In this document: in pieces, positions 1 through 12,021 of the stretch
How the letters are laid out: every line of letters begins with the position of its first letter
Numbering within the stretch: the stretch's first letter is position 1
Assembly: GCF_902686445.1 (NCBI RefSeq)
Contig: NC_062217.1
Span: 174,781,598-174,845,597 of the forward strand
DNA length: 64,000 nt
From: Sciurus carolinensis
Taxonomy: Eukaryota > Chordata > Mammalia > Rodentia > Sciuridae
Direction of reading: 5' to 3'
Program-made: the position numbers and the translations under genes
The notes under the pieces: generated by a model
What the model was told of the DNA's origin: nothing
The model's input: only the letters and a program-made list of their open reading frames with translations
The model's database searches: none

Positions 1-429
1 CCTGCCTGGGGCTGCCCCGGAGCACTTCCCACAGAGGGTGCAGAGGTGCTGTCCTCTTACCACTTGCTCACTGACCTTCAGTCACCTTGGATCTGGAAAC
101 CTTAATCACTCACCATCTTCAGGTGCCCCTCCTGCCTCTGCAAGGCAGGCAGCCAAGAAAACCGCTCCTAATCAACCTCATCAGGCTGCATCAAGAAGGG
201 GGGGGCAGGTGATGGTCACAGGGGCCAAGGGCTGACCCAAGTCCCCTCCAAATGGAATGGGTTGCCTGTCCTGGGGCCACACTGGCAACCAGAGGGAGGC
301 TGACTCCACCCAGCCTCAGGCCCTGGCACCAGGAAGAGGCAGAGGGCAGGAGGGAGAGACACCCAGACTCTGCAGAATCCACACCTGCACCTGTGAATTC
401 AGGGAGGGCTTGATATTCAGGGGCTCGCT
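1..429. other. Unassigned GC-rich sequence
   Basis: I recognise no exon, RNA gene or repeat here. Short open frames exist on both strands, but none has a recognisable domain or flanking splice signals. Confidence 0.4.
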
Positions 430-600
430 TACTGGAAATTTCTATAGGAATTCAAACAGACAAAGCAGATATAATGGGAATAATAATTTACGTTGCAAAA
501 TTATTCTTCATTAGGACCAGATATGTGCAAACTCCCATAAGGTATCTGAACGTGATTCTATTTTTCAAATTCTTCATAAAATATCAGTGGGTGGCTAAGC
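430..600. other. AT-rich island, candidate conserved non-coding element
   Basis: This short AT-rich block sits between GC-rich flanks and contains homeodomain-like TAAT cores (around TAATAATTTACG and AAATTATTCTTCATTAGG). It does not resemble an interspersed repeat that I know. An enhancer-type role is only inferred from composition, since conservation cannot be tested here. Confidence 0.25.
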
Positions 601-2195
601 CCTCAGGGCTCTAGAGCTCCACAGCCCCACAGCCTCAGTTCAGCTCCCAGTTCAAGGGGGCCGCTGCATCTGGGCTCACTGGGCCTCAGTGTTCCCATCT
701 GTGCAGTGGTAAAGACGGCTGTGGTCGGCAGGGCTGCGGAGGGTTCGAGGAGTTGATCTGGGCGAGGCACCTGCATTGGCATTGGCTCCAGGTGAGCCTT
801 GACACATGGTGCCAGGATCCTGAAGGGATCCTTACAGGAAAGAGCAGTGGACACACAGCGTGAGGATTCGTCCCCACAGTGTTGAGCTGTGTATTCCACT
901 CTGCTCCAAGAGTGGGACAGAACCAGGAAACGAGACCCACCCTGGGGGAGGCCACGGCTGGGGGAACTGGTTTCCCAGGTCCTGAGCAGGTGCTCACAAA
1001 CATCAGAGCGTACGGCACCGGCAGCTCTGACGCCAGCAAGTCAGTCCACTCACCAGGCAGGGGGCCCTGCCTATGCAGGGATGAGGACAGGCTGTCCATG
1101 TCACACAGCAGAACGAGATGAGCTCCATGACTGCCGACTGCGGAACCAGGTGCTGTGACTGACCTGCTCATGGGGGGTGCTGCAGCTCCGAGCAGCCTGA
1201 GACCCCTCTGTGTCCCCAGCACACAGAAGTCAGCCTGGCACAAGTCAGGGGGGCCCACTGGGGCAGCGGGAGGGGCCACACATGCTCGGGGCTCGCGGCT
1301 GGCCATCTCGCTCCCTCACAGAGTGCGGCTGGAGCTGGGGTCTCAGCAACTCCCTCAGGGCCTGGCCTCTTGCCCCTCGGTCAGCAAGCTCCCTCCTGGA
1401 GTTGGAACGCCTCTCAGGAAACTAGTCTGCCTGTGCTTCTGGAGGAGGCTCGCCCCGTCTTTCACGCTTTCTACTTCACTGAGTAACAGTCTGGTGGGAG
1501 GCAGCGCCTGTCACGCATGTGGCTCCCACAGAGCCTCGCGCTCAGCAAGGACTAAGGCTTGTTTGGAGGGGGCCTCAGCTCAGAAGAGGGCTTCCGACTT
1601 CTATGATGTCTGAAGGCGGAGCAGGTGCCCAGGGAGGCAGGTGAAGTGTGTGCAGTGAGGACAAGCCCCGAGAAGCTACATCCACAGGTGGCCGGCTGGA
1701 CCAGTCAGTGCTGGACTGTCAAGTCTAGTGACCGTGCGCCAGGAATAGACAGTTAACAGCAAGAGCCAGCAAGTACAAGCTGCTGCTTAATCGATTTATT
1801 TAATTTATTTAACAAGTACATTTAATGCTTACACGGGGCCAAGGCCTCCTCTATGGCCTTCATGAGGACTGCCTTGTTGAATGTCCATCCATCCTCCCCG
1901 TGAGCACCGAAACCACCCCGCTTACAGCGGGAAAGCTGGCTCTCAAAGCTGGCACCAGCAGCTCGCCCAAGGTCACAGGTAAGGGGAGCAGCCATGTGGC
2001 CAGACCAGGACCTGGGCTGACCTTTCCCAGCTCGGTCCCTGCAGGGCTAGTTGATTTAAAAGTATGGCTGGTCCTGACCCGCCATCGATTTCTCACCATT
2101 GAAAACCTCAGACTGTGAGTTATTGAAGGCCCTTTCCAACCCGGCACACCTGTGATGTCCAGGGCACACCTACAGCGCCCCACAGGAGCAGGAAA
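601..2195. other. Unassigned GC-rich sequence with a possible MIR fragment
   Basis: No gene is recognised. Around 660-710 the string GGGCCTCAGTGTTCCCATCTGTG resembles the core of an old MIR SINE in sense orientation, where the consensus reads like CCTCAGTTTCCTCATCTGTAAAATGG. The rest is unassigned. Overlapping open frames at 686-1306 (minus) and 1155-1613 (plus) have no domain features and look like chance. Confidence 0.35.
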
Positions 2196-2385
2196 CGAAC
2201 AGCTAATCAGAGGGAAGCAGTTTTAAGTCAAATGTAGCGTTTTAAATTGGGAGCTCGCCACTAGACAAACACATCAACTGTGGAGAGAAAATTACCTTAA
2301 AATGTACATTTAAAGATGAATGGAAATGTTTGATTAAAATTGAATAAAAATAACTGGTGAAAGCCTAATTCTCTGTGGGGCTCCG
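2196..2385. other. AT-rich island, candidate conserved non-coding element
   Basis: About 190 bp of AT-rich sequence stands out from its GC-rich neighbours and holds several TTAAAA- and GATTAAAATT-type motifs. No repeat family is recognised. Regulatory function is a guess from composition only. Confidence 0.2.
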
Positions 2386-3990
2386 TGTTCCTTGGCAGCA
2401 GGAATGGATCTGACTGGTGGGAACACTGGAGCCACACCACAGTCAGTGCTGCAAGGACAAAGGCCAGGCTGAGGTGACAGGCGGCTGGCAGGAGTCTGCC
2501 AGGGAGACACAGGCTCTGAGGCTGCCTGGTGCAGCCTGGGAGGATGTCCAGCCACAAGCGGGCTGTGCAGGAAGCTGAGAAGACAGTTCATGACAGGAGA
2601 AAAGGATGCCCTGGGCCAAGGGTCCACTCTGACCCAGGATGGATCAGAAACTGGAGAAGTGCCCAAGAACAGGACAAGTTCATTGTGTTGCAAAAGCACT
2701 ATCCCCAGGAAATAGGGGACCAAGGACAGCAGCAACCAAACTTGAGGCCCAGAGTGGCACGTTCACTCCTTGAGCGGGGGTAGGAATTGGAAGCCACATG
2801 CGCCCACCTGCAGGGCAGGGTGAGCAGCCCACCAGCCCTGTGGCCACAGAAACCTGGATGTTCCTCACTGCCAGAATCCAGCCAGTGTCGTGAGCAAGTG
2901 GGTTCTTGCTCACTCTGGCCTCCTTTAAGAAGGGGAAATGAGAAAACAGTCCCCTAGTGCACACGCAGCCCGGGGACAGGAGGTCCAGGCAGAAGAGGGT
3001 CCGGGGACATGAACTTTAAGTAAAACCGAACTTCCATGCAGGGTCCCAAGTGCCCACCTGGGCCTACGCTCAGAACGGAGCCTGGAAGTGGTGATGAGCT
3101 CAGGGAGACAATGAGCTGGGCTGAGAGGCGGTGGGACAGGCCGGGCCTCCAGAGTGGCCAGCTGTGGCGTTGTCTCTCACCCTCTGTCCCCAGTTCCCTG
3201 TCCAGTCCTGCTCCCCAGGGACCTGCCCAGATTCCACCATGCCACATGGCATGTCCCCCACTTGGTAACCTGGGAAACGTGTCCATTCCTTGGGCTGATA
3301 CTGGCAAAACGGAAATCCCCAGCGACAGCTGCTCCACACCCTTGGCTGTGTTCTCTAAGCCCTGCCTGCTGAGCTCATCTGCACATGGCACCTGACAGCC
3401 CAGGGTGCAGGCCAGGGCCCAGACGGCCTCCAGCTCAGTCCTGAATCTGCCACCTGGAATCCCTGACCTGGTGCCAGTTCTCACCCATGGGCAGGCTTCC
3501 CTCCTGCAGGGCTACCTCTGTCCGCCCAGCACCTGTCAGGAGACCAGGGAGGAAGATGGAACAGAAACCACACAGCACATGGCTGGTGCTCTCAAGGTTG
3601 CTTTGCAGCATGGCTACCTGTCCTGTGTCTCTTGGACTTTTATGAACCAACTGGAAGGTCCTGAGCCGAAACATCTGCCGGGGTTGGGGTGGCACAGAAT
3701 GAGCAGCACGGGGAAGACACTGGACGACTGGCCCAGACACCTCAGCCCGGTGTGGACTCGAGGGCACCCTTGGGAGCTCACCTCAGATGCAAAGCTGCTG
3801 CTTTCCTTACCTGTGTCCAGGTGAGGCTGGAGGCCCTGGTGTCCCAAGGAGAAGACAGTGAGTCCCCAGTGGTTTTCTCTCCTGTCCAAGGCCCCAACGT
3901 CCCACCTGACTCTCCTGAATCTGCAGCCCATCCCAACACTCACTGTCTGAGTTTAGAGAGAGAATACATGCCGAGTTCCTGATCCCATGC
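2386..3990. other. Unassigned GC-rich sequence
   Basis: I see no recognisable gene or repeat. The open frames at 2954-3484 (minus) and 3405-3824 (plus) overlap each other on opposite strands and lack domains, as expected in stop-poor GC-rich DNA. Confidence 0.4.
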
Positions 3991-4215
3991 ATTTTAGAGA
4001 AGACTTGAGCAGAATACAGTTAAAATATTTATCAAAGAAATGGTCTCCTTTTCAGAGGTGAATTTCATGGGTAATGCCAACTGCACATTTATATGCCTTT
4101 AATTTATAAAGATTCCCAGAGGATGCATTTCCTACTAATTTTTAAAATTTAACCATGGTTCTTCTTTTATGCTAAACTAAGCTAGTCAAGTATGTGCAGA
4201 GAGAGTTTTCTTTCT
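3991..4215. other. AT-rich island, candidate conserved non-coding element
   Basis: AT-rich sequence with closely spaced TAATTTATAAAG, ACTAATTTTTAAAATTTAA and GTTAAAATATTTATC motifs lies inside GC-rich flanks. It is not a repeat family I recognise. It could be a regulatory element or a very old transposon remnant. Confidence 0.25.
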
Positions 4216-6110
4216 GACAGAAATACACAGGTTAAGCCCGCCTTGGAGGCAGAATTTAGGACGACACCAGGAGGACAGCAGAGCGATCCTCTCATCAGTT
4301 TGCTAGGGAAGCGAAACTGCCAAGAGGGTGCCCTGTGGGCTGGGCAGGGAGGCAGGGAGCAGGGAAAGACCCGGGCGACGGTCATGCCATGGGACCCAAA
4401 TGGGGCAATGCCAAGGTACACCAAAGGGACGCGGCCTGCAGAAGAGGACACACGTCTAAGCCATGGTTCCCTGTCTCAAGTCACACTGTTCATTAGGGCT
4501 CGCCAAAGACAGATCAGACCCCTTCCCCAGACGAATGTGTCACAGGGGAGCCCCCCGACTTCTACTCGGGGCTCACCAAACCTACGGCTCCTGGACACAG
4601 GGAAACCAAATGCAGGCCTTTGGATTTGCTGTCCTGGGGCTCTGATTCTACAGGGAGAGTCCTGCGGCCCCTGACCATGTGGCATGAGCAGCTCAGAATC
4701 CGTGCAGATGTGCCAGCAAAGCCCCTAACTGCCAGGTCCCTACAGTTACACCATGCCCTAGCGCTTTCCCTAACGTCCTGCAGTCCACAGACCTTTGAGT
4801 TCCTACGCCTCCAGGGTCACGGAGGGACACCAAAGTTCTCACACTCGTGGGTTAGTCCACATTCCTCGACCATCCCCGCCTGGGGACAGGACGCCTCCCT
4901 CCCTCTAGAAAGCAACTGTGTGACACATTTGGCCTTCCGCGTGAGACGCCCTTACACGTTCCAGCCCATTGAGAGCAGCGTGTGAGCGAGAGCGTGGCCA
5001 ACACAACTATCCGTCAAAAGAATGAATGAGCGATGCAGATGCAAGCGACGCACATGCTCCAAATGTGAGAGATGCTTCAAAATCACCCACAGATGATGCT
5101 GTGTGGCCAGAGACGGCTGCATGCTGGACCCTGGACCAGCCACTTCTGTATGGACCAGTGCTGCTCACGGGCCTGGTCTGAAAGACGGGTCAGTAGCCGG
5201 AACAACGCTTAGTCTCCTGGAAAGCGGACATCTTCCGTCGGGCAGGTGTGGACCTCAGAAGGCCACCTCAGTGTGACTGAGACCCCTGAGGGGAAGGAGG
5301 GAGTCCTGGGCTTCCAGACTCTTCCTCAGCACAGTGGACATGCACGGAGCTCCTGGCACACAGGAGTCTCCCTGGGAGTCCTGGCTGTCTGGGGTCACAC
5401 CAGACAGCACGCTGCTCCTGCAGCCATGGACGTGGTCATTAAGGTGGGCACAGTCCCTGGTGCCCTCCTGGCCTGACACATGTGTCTCAGCTGGTGGAGA
5501 AGGTCCCTCTGGGAGAGGTCCTAAGAGAAGCCTAGCAGCAGGGTCCTCGGCCCTGGCGAGCAGAGGTGCTCCACCCTCTGAGTCAGCACACAGGCCAGTG
5601 GCCTGGCCCTGGGGAGGGCAGTGACTCAGCCCCATCTTGCTGCAGCAGCCCTGCTTGTTGGTGATAGCCCAGCCCTCGCCCTCCGCCCCCTGTGCACAAG
5701 AACAGCTCTGATCACCCTCTGGATCCACCAGGAGGGTAGGCACACCAGAGGCTGCAGGTCTGGGTGAGCAGAGATCCAACGCAGACCTGGGGCTCGGGAA
5801 CATCCTCGGTGCTGGGAGACACCCGTGTCCCCGTGTCAAGAAGCCTCACTGCTAAGTTAAGGCCTCAACTATGTCCAGACCCCAGCGGGAACCAGGGGCT
5901 CTCCCGCCATCAGGCCCTGGGCAAATGTCAAGCAGCGCTTGTCCCTGTTCAATACACAGAGGAGACTACCCACAGGCACGAGGGGGGCCTGAGTCCTGTC
6001 CCCACCGCCCTGCCCTTGCCTGAGTCTCCAGCACAAAGGACTTCTTAGTGTCCCAGCGCCGCTGCACTTGCTCCAGGAAGGCGATCAGCAGTCCCTGTGA
6101 TTTACCCAGT
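4216..6110. other. Unassigned GC-rich sequence
   Basis: No supported gene or repeat. The 194-codon minus-strand frame at 5255-5839 overlaps three plus-strand frames and shows no recognisable domain or splice structure. Confidence 0.4.
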
Positions 6111-6424
6111 CACTTCCTTAGGTCCGCCCTTCCATTCTATTATTTGGATCTTTTTTCTCAGACATAAATATATTTTTTACCTAAAAGCTTGACAGATACA
6201 ACCACAAAGCAAAACAAAGCACATACCTATCACACACCAGCACACCTGCACTGTAACCTCACACACACCCACACTCACACACACACTCCGTGTGAGCCCA
6301 CTCAGGTCCACGTACCTCTCCATTGACTTTCCTTTTTCCAGTGAACATTCCAGAAACTTCTGATCTGCTCCAAGTCAGTCCTGCTTGCTGTGAACTCCCC
6401 ACGTCCCAGGTATAGAAGGGCCAT
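6111..6424. other. AT-rich stretch followed by a CA-rich simple-sequence patch
   Basis: AT-rich sequence at about 6125-6230 passes into an imperfect CA-rich run at about 6230-6290 (blocks of ACACACACAC with interruptions). No gene is seen. The patch lies just upstream of the 30-bp minisatellite. Confidence 0.4.
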
Positions 6425-6890
6425 CAGGTGGTGCCCCCCAAGTCTCCAAGGCTTCCCTGTGGTTCCCCCAGGTGCTCCAAGGCTTCCCTGTGGTCCTCCA
6501 GGTGCTCCAAGGCTTCCCTGTGGTCCCCCAGGTGCTCCAAGGCTTCCCTGTGGTCCCCCAGGTGCTCCGAGGCTTCCCTGTGGTCCCCCAGGTTCTCCGA
6601 GGCTTCCCTGTGGTCCCCCAGGTGCTCCGAGGCTTCCCTGTGGTCCCCCAGGTGCTCCGAGGCTTCCCTGTGGTCCTCCAGGTTCTCCAAGGCTTCCCGT
6701 GGTCCTCCAGGTTCTCTAAGGCTTCCATGTGGTCCTCCAGGTTCTCCAAGGCTTCCCTGTGGTCCCCCAGGTGCTCTAAGACTCCCCTGTGGTCCCCCAG
6801 GTGCTCCGAGGCTTCCCTGTGGTCCCCCAGGTGCTCCGAGGCTTCCCTGTGGTCCCCCAGGTGCTCCGAGGCTTCCCTGTGGTCCCCTAT
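6425..6890. repeat. 30-bp minisatellite, about 15 copies
   Basis: Units starting GGCTTCCCTGTGGTCC and ending in a CCAGGTGCTCC-type core recur every 30 bp, with starts at 6450, 6481, 6511, 6541, 6571, 6601, 6631, 6661, 6691, 6720, 6750, 6780, 6810, 6840 and 6870. A degenerate first copy precedes them. Because 30 is divisible by three, long frames stay open on both strands; the minus strand reads a decapeptide of the type GDHREASEHL. Units of 31 bp (6450) and 29 bp (6691) shift the frame inside the array. That, and open frames in every register, argue against coding use. Confidence 0.95.
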
Positions 6891-7989
6891 GTCCTCAGCA
6901 GTGGGCAACGCAGCATCCCTCACTCAAGATGCTGGTCACTGTCCACTGCCATCCTCGGGGCAGCAACTTGGTCAGTTGGAAGGAAGGCTGTTCCCCACCA
7001 GCCCTTGGCAGGGTTAACTGAGGCCTACAGAGCACCTAGCACAGCACCCTCCACACTCATGGAGGTCACCCTGCCCTTGAGTCTCCCCAGGTCTCCCAGG
7101 GAAAATGTGTAAGAAAACACCAACTGTGGAGATGGCAACAGCAACCTCTTTCTACCCTTGGCATGAGCAGAAGCAGAACCCGGCGTCATTGCTGGAGACA
7201 ATAGCAGGTCATCACAAGGAGCACCCGCCTTGTTCCCTCACTGTGCACCAAGCACTGAATCTGGGCACTTTGCTTATTGACGCCAGGGACAATTCTGCTT
7301 GGGTGCAGAGTTCTGAGATGCCCTGGGCCTAGAGACCCAGGATTTGCCTCCCACTAGGAGTAGGGCTCGCCCTTCCTTCCACACCATGCGTTTCTCTAGC
7401 TCATGGAGCACAGGATGGCGAGGGGAGCAGCATGCTGCCCGGTCTCTTCAGTGAGGCCGATTGCCCACCAGCACCTCCGCCAGCTACGTCCAGAGGGCAG
7501 GCTGCAGCCAGCTGCTCACAGGACACGTGGAGTCACAGCCAGAGTCACGGAGTGGGGGCAACAGGTGACGGAGATAATCAGATCTCATTTCCATGAGCAG
7601 AAAGGGAGAGATGGGAGGGAGCTCTCATTTTCCAGAATCGCTGGCCTCCAGGACACCTGTCGGCCCTGTGCCTGAGCTCTGAGCTCTGCACTGCCTTCCT
7701 GACACACGGCTCTGCCCTGGCTCCAGACCGAGGATGCGAGATAGACGATTTCAAGATTCACTCACCACTGAGTGAGCAACACTGAGCCAAGCGACACGGC
7801 TGAAGGAAACCCCCTTCCCAGCTTCCCAGCAGCACGCCCTCCGAGGGCCGAGGACGGGCTGTGTGGGGCACAGGAGAAAGTGACATCGGCACAGCCCCCG
7901 TGACAGGTTAGCTTCAGGCTGTTTGAACACACTATCAGTCTCATGAGCGTGTTCTAAAATCAGGGACTGTTTTAGATCTTGCTTGTTTT
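6891..7989. other. Unassigned sequence with a possible L2/MIR remnant
   Basis: No gene is recognised. Around 7225-7290 the phrase TGCACCAAGCACTGAATCTGGGCACTTTG weakly resembles the GTGCCAGGCACTGTGCTAGGCGCTTT segment shared by old L2/MIR repeats. The call is weak because of divergence. Confidence 0.3.
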
Positions 7990-8105
7990 CTTTGCAGTAC
8001 TGGGGATGGCGCCCAGGCCCCCCGCTTGCTAGACAAGGGCTCTACCATTAAGCTACGTCCTCAGTCCTGGATCTATTTTATTTTGAAACAGGATCTGGCC
8101 AAGCC
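7990..8105 (-). repeat. ID/B1-dID type SINE fragment, minus strand
   Basis: The plus strand reads GTACTGGGGATGG, a GCTTGCTAGACAAGGGCTCTACCATTAAGCTACGTCCTCAG block, then TATTTTGAAACAGGATCTGG. This is the reverse complement of an ID half (tRNA-derived, with the CTCAGTGG-type A-box region) followed by the junction to a 7SL-derived B1-like half. The B1 part is mostly missing, so this is a truncated copy. It is not a functional tRNA gene. Confidence 0.75.
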
Positions 8106-8235
8106 TTAAATCATCCTAATGAGACACAGGGACTTGAAGAATGCATGCTCGGAGCTGCACACCCGGGACCCAGGTGTCAGCTTCCTTGAAACCTAACTTT
8201 CCCAGTAACTCTTCACTAAGAACTCTGTCTCTGAA

Positions 8236-8640
8236 GCAGGTGACCACTTTCCAGAAAGGTGCAGAATCCAAAAAATGATTGCGCTTCCAGATTTTCCTTC
8301 GGAACCATAAAAATCAGAATTACAGCCATGAAAATCAGCATTCAGTAGAAGTGGGTTTCCACTCTGCAAGGAACTGATGCGTGGTCTTATTAAGCAGACA
8401 ACTAAAGGAAGTAGAAATAATCAATAGAACAGCTGGTGTGAAAGAGGGAAAAGTGCATCCCACAAATTCAATTTCAAGGCATTCAAGGTAAATTAGCCAC
8501 ATGGTAAATACAGGTAATCAAAAATAATTATAATTCAGAAGTTTAAAAGCCCAGGCAACAAAAACTAGGCTCATTTTGAACAAAAAGGAATACCGTCTTG
8601 CCTGGGCAGATGGACAGATAAAGTGCTGTATTTCCACGTT
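8236..8640. other. AT-rich island, candidate conserved non-coding element
   Basis: Some 400 bp of AT-rich sequence is repeat-free by eye. It includes ATGAAAATCAGCATTCAG, GGTCTTATTAAGCAG and GAAATAATCAATAG motifs of homeodomain/PBX type. The length and lack of a recognisable transposon make it a reasonable regulatory candidate, but conservation is untested. Confidence 0.25.
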
Positions 8641-9395
8641 TGTACAAAACTTGGAGCAACCAGAAGTGTCCTTCAAAATAAAAACACAGAAGCCGAACCA
8701 AAGCAGAACTTGGGATGTTTCCACATAGGAAGGAGAGTCCTCGGTGTCCACCTGACCACCGGGTCAGTCCCTGCTGCTGGTCTCCTCACAACAGCAAGGC
8801 TGGACACTGGCCTGGTCCTCTGCCCTCACAGGCCGAGGACAGAAAAATGCCCCATTCAGGGATGGGTTCTCCAGAACCTTCCATGGTGTATGACCACTGG
8901 CTGTATCAAGGAGGCTTTTTAACGTGGAATGTACTGCCACAGCTGGAAGGGGCAAGGGCCGGTCTAAGCCCTTGACAGACCCTAGGGCAGCTCCCAGCCC
9001 TGTCCAATGCATGAGGAGTCCTGGGAGAGATGAACCTAGCTTCCATGCTTGCTGGCTATGTTGGGGGTCAGCAAACTGGAAGAGCAGAGGGCACAAGGAA
9101 GGCCATGAGGTGGACCCAGGTGGACAGAGTGGGCTGCACAGATAGGGCTGGTTCCATTCAGCGTTGGCCCTCCCTGTTGCCCGGGCTTAAACGGGAGAAC
9201 AACCACCACCCTCAGCCCAGCCTACAGCCAGGGCAAGCCTGAGACAGTGGCACCTCCAAGCGGGTCCCTCTGACCCAGAGGGGAGAGTGGGACTCGTGCC
9301 TTCTAGCACCGTGGCTTCCCCTTGGACTGGCCTATGAGCTCAGCCAGCCACAGACAACTGAAGCACTTGACTCACCCTGCCTGTCCCCCTGGACT
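8641..9395. other. Unassigned sequence
   Basis: No gene, RNA or repeat is recognised. The overlapping open frames on both strands have no domain signal. Confidence 0.35.
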
Positions 9396-9600
9396 GGCCA
9401 TGATAGACCAAATACATAAATGAGCTGCAGATGTGAGCAAGCAGGCCACATTTTGATTGTTACAAAAAGATTACTGTCACATTCATCAAAATATTGATCG
9501 CTTATGAATAATGTTCTTTCCTCATTTTTCTAACAGAAAAGGAAACTTCTCAGGGTCTCCTAGCTCGCATTTAAATTTTAATTCGAGCCTGTTTCTCTTC
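9396..9600. other. AT-rich island, candidate conserved non-coding element
   Basis: This AT-rich block carries TTTGATTGTTAC (SOX-like ATTGT core), AATATTGATCGC, TTATGAATAATG and a TTTAAATTTTAATTC tract. It is flanked by GC-rich DNA and is not a repeat I recognise. A role is inferred from composition only. Confidence 0.25.
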
Positions 9601-11590
9601 TGGGTCAACAATCTGCACAGTCTGGAAGCATGGGCAGAGGCCCCTGTGGCTTAGTGACCTTCAGGCTGCAGTCCCGGCCCCTCCCTGCCCCTGCACCTGA
9701 GGCTGGTTCTCTCGGAGGCGTCAGGCCACTCTCTGCCGGCGTCTCCCGTCTCTTCTCCTCTTGGCATCCCAGCAGGATCGGAGTGCAGCATCTCACAGGC
9801 CTCAGAGTCCAGCAAGGCGGCTGTGAGTCTCAGCTGCGGGCTAAACCCCACTGCAGGGCCCTGCGGGGGCCACACTGCAGAGCGACACTCCTCCAAGACA
9901 AAGCCTTGGGGCAAATTCTCCCTGCAGAGTTTCCTTCCGACTCCTGAGCTCTTTTGGAGTGGATGGCTGGCAGAAGCTAGGTAGCTCCGCATACAGTATC
10001 AAGGTCTGGAAGGAGAACCACCTTGGCCGCCATGCCAGGGCGTCAAGTTTTACATTCCCACCACAAGCCAATTGCTGACGGCCAGGCGAGCACCCCGGAG
10101 TTAGCCGTCCAACAGCAGCAGAGAGGCCAAAGCCAGGAAAGGCCCAGAACGCTGAGTGCAAAGGCCAGCCACTCTCCACTCCAGGAGCAAATGAAAATCC
10201 CCAAACAGCCAAAAGGCGCTGGGAGCTCTGTAGCTGAGGGAGGAGCAGAGCGCTGGATGGGCATTCTCGGCTCTGTCCCCTGCTGTTCCCCTTCCACCCA
10301 CCACATCTCACAAGGACAGGGCAGCAATGGTCACTGCCTTCCTCAGAAGCAGGGCTGAGATGCACAGATTCTCTGGGTAGCCCATGAACTCAGCTCTCAG
10401 CACAGAAAACTGAGAGCCAACACACTGCATTCCAGAGGCGACCCTGGACATGGCACTGTGTCACATGATGCCTCCATTCCCCCAGGACGCTCTGTCCAGG
10501 GGTGACCACCTGACGGGCACACTCTGTGGTGCTCTGGTCTGCTCCAGTTACCGCGGGGAGGGGCTTTGGGAGTCAATTAAAAAGGCAGGGGTGTCAGCGA
10601 TTGGCCCAGGTTCCTTTGGGCCTGTCTGACCAGCACGCCAAGGAGCAGCTGCCCTGGCGGGTGTGCAGGAAAGCAGCTTCCCACAGACAACTAACTTGCC
10701 TGGTCCTCGGCACCCGAGAGCAGCAGCTGGGGGTCCCTCTGGATGACAGGAGGCTAGGCACTGAGGTCCAGCTCTCAGTCCCCTGCACTTGGCTAGATTC
10801 CTGCAATCACAAAGGGGCATCAGGGGCACAAGGGAGCTGTACCGTCCCCCTTTTCTTAAGAATGACACATAATTCAAAAACAAACTAGTAGAAACATCAC
10901 GGTCCATGGGCGAGGGGGACAGCCATGGCAGGGAGCACAGGACACTGCAAGGGGGTTCCCCACGTGGTACTCAGTTCTGCTGAGACCCTAAATCGTTACC
11001 CGCAGAACTCGGAGGCCTAGCAGGGCTTACTTTTAGAAATGTACCAACAGAATAGCTTTGTAAGGCCATTTCAGCAGTGACCACATGACTGAGCCTGGGA
11101 CACCGAGCCTCAGCAAGGGTAGGTGTAGACTGTTCTAGAAACAAGGATCCCCAGGGAAGTGGCTCTTCTCGGTTGGTGGGAGAGCCTTTCAGGAAAGCCA
11201 CCTCCCTAAGAGAGAAGGGACTTCATGCTGGGCTCCCACAGGATAGGCGTGCCCCCTCTGCAGTGATGGATCCTGCACCGGCGTCCACAGGGAGGACTTG
11301 GTAAATCGTAATGGTTAAAGTTCTGGAACACTCCGGTGCACTGTAGCAGAATGGGGTCGTCTGCTAGGCACTTACAGGGAAGATGTTCCCCGAACAGTTA
11401 AGTTTAAGAAATCAGCCCCAGAAGAGCCTTCACAGCAGGACCCTGGCTGAGGCGAGCTAGGCAGCTGACCTGCACACGTGGGGAGCTGGCCAGCGAGGTG
11501 GCCACGCAGGCAGGGCTGCAGGCGGTCAGCTTGTGTGTCTTGCTTGGGGTGCACCTGCTCTGTATGGACCTTATAAAAGAAAAATGCATT
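9601..11590. other. Unassigned GC-rich sequence
   Basis: I find no recognisable gene or interspersed repeat in these 2 kb. The minus-strand frame at 9841-10365 and the plus-strand frame at 10023-10358 overlap and are probably chance frames. Confidence 0.35.
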
Positions 11591-11607
11591 CATTGTTTCT
11601 TTAACAG

Positions 11608-11647
11608 CACAAATATCCCTATAAAATGTCTGTGCAAAGAACTGACG
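11608..11647 (+). other. Possible 40-bp plus-strand exon between strong splice signals
   Basis: A pyrimidine-rich acceptor, CATTGTTTCTTTAACAG, ends at 11607. A near-consensus donor, ACG|GTAAGTATG, begins at 11648. The 40 bp between them stays open in two of three frames (for example HKYPYKMSVQRTD). Exons this short exist but are rare, and no partner exon was identified, so chance or a decoy site is a serious alternative. It could also belong to a non-coding transcript. Confidence 0.15.
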
Positions 11648-12021
11648 GTAAGTATGATGTGATTGTAGTGCAAACCAAGCCCCTTGGTAGGAGCTAACAG
11701 GACACCACTGTGGCGAGGTCCACCTGGATGACCATGCCAGCAGCGGTCACAGGAATTCCCAGTCAATACTCCAAATGGCAGGCAGGATGGACCCTGCCTC
11801 CCAGGGTCCTGGTGTCTCACCGGGACACACATGCTCACCCTCTCCATCTCGCCATCCCCCTAGGGGAGGCTGGTCCTCAACAGGACCACGTTTCCCAGTC
11901 TGTTGCCTATCCTCTGATAAATTCAATTACGAAAACCCCTCAACACTCTCAGTAAATTAGTTACAATTAAGTGACTGTTAATTAAAACAGCCACTTGGTC
12001 ATCAACTTCAGAAATCAGCCT
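11648..12021. other. Unassigned sequence
   Basis: No gene or repeat is recognised between the candidate splice donor at 11648 and the SINE insertion at 12022. Confidence 0.35.

Noticed and set aside
6375..6923. Long minus-strand frame with a decapeptide repeat, plus three plus-strand frames
   Set aside because: All arise from the stop-free 30-bp minisatellite. Frames shift inside the array and several registers stay open at once.
7997..8069. tRNA-like sequence with A- and B-box resemblance
   Set aside because: It is the ID half of a SINE, as are the similar segments at 12140-12200, 44520-44565, 53005-53055, 62370-62425 and 62447-62490.
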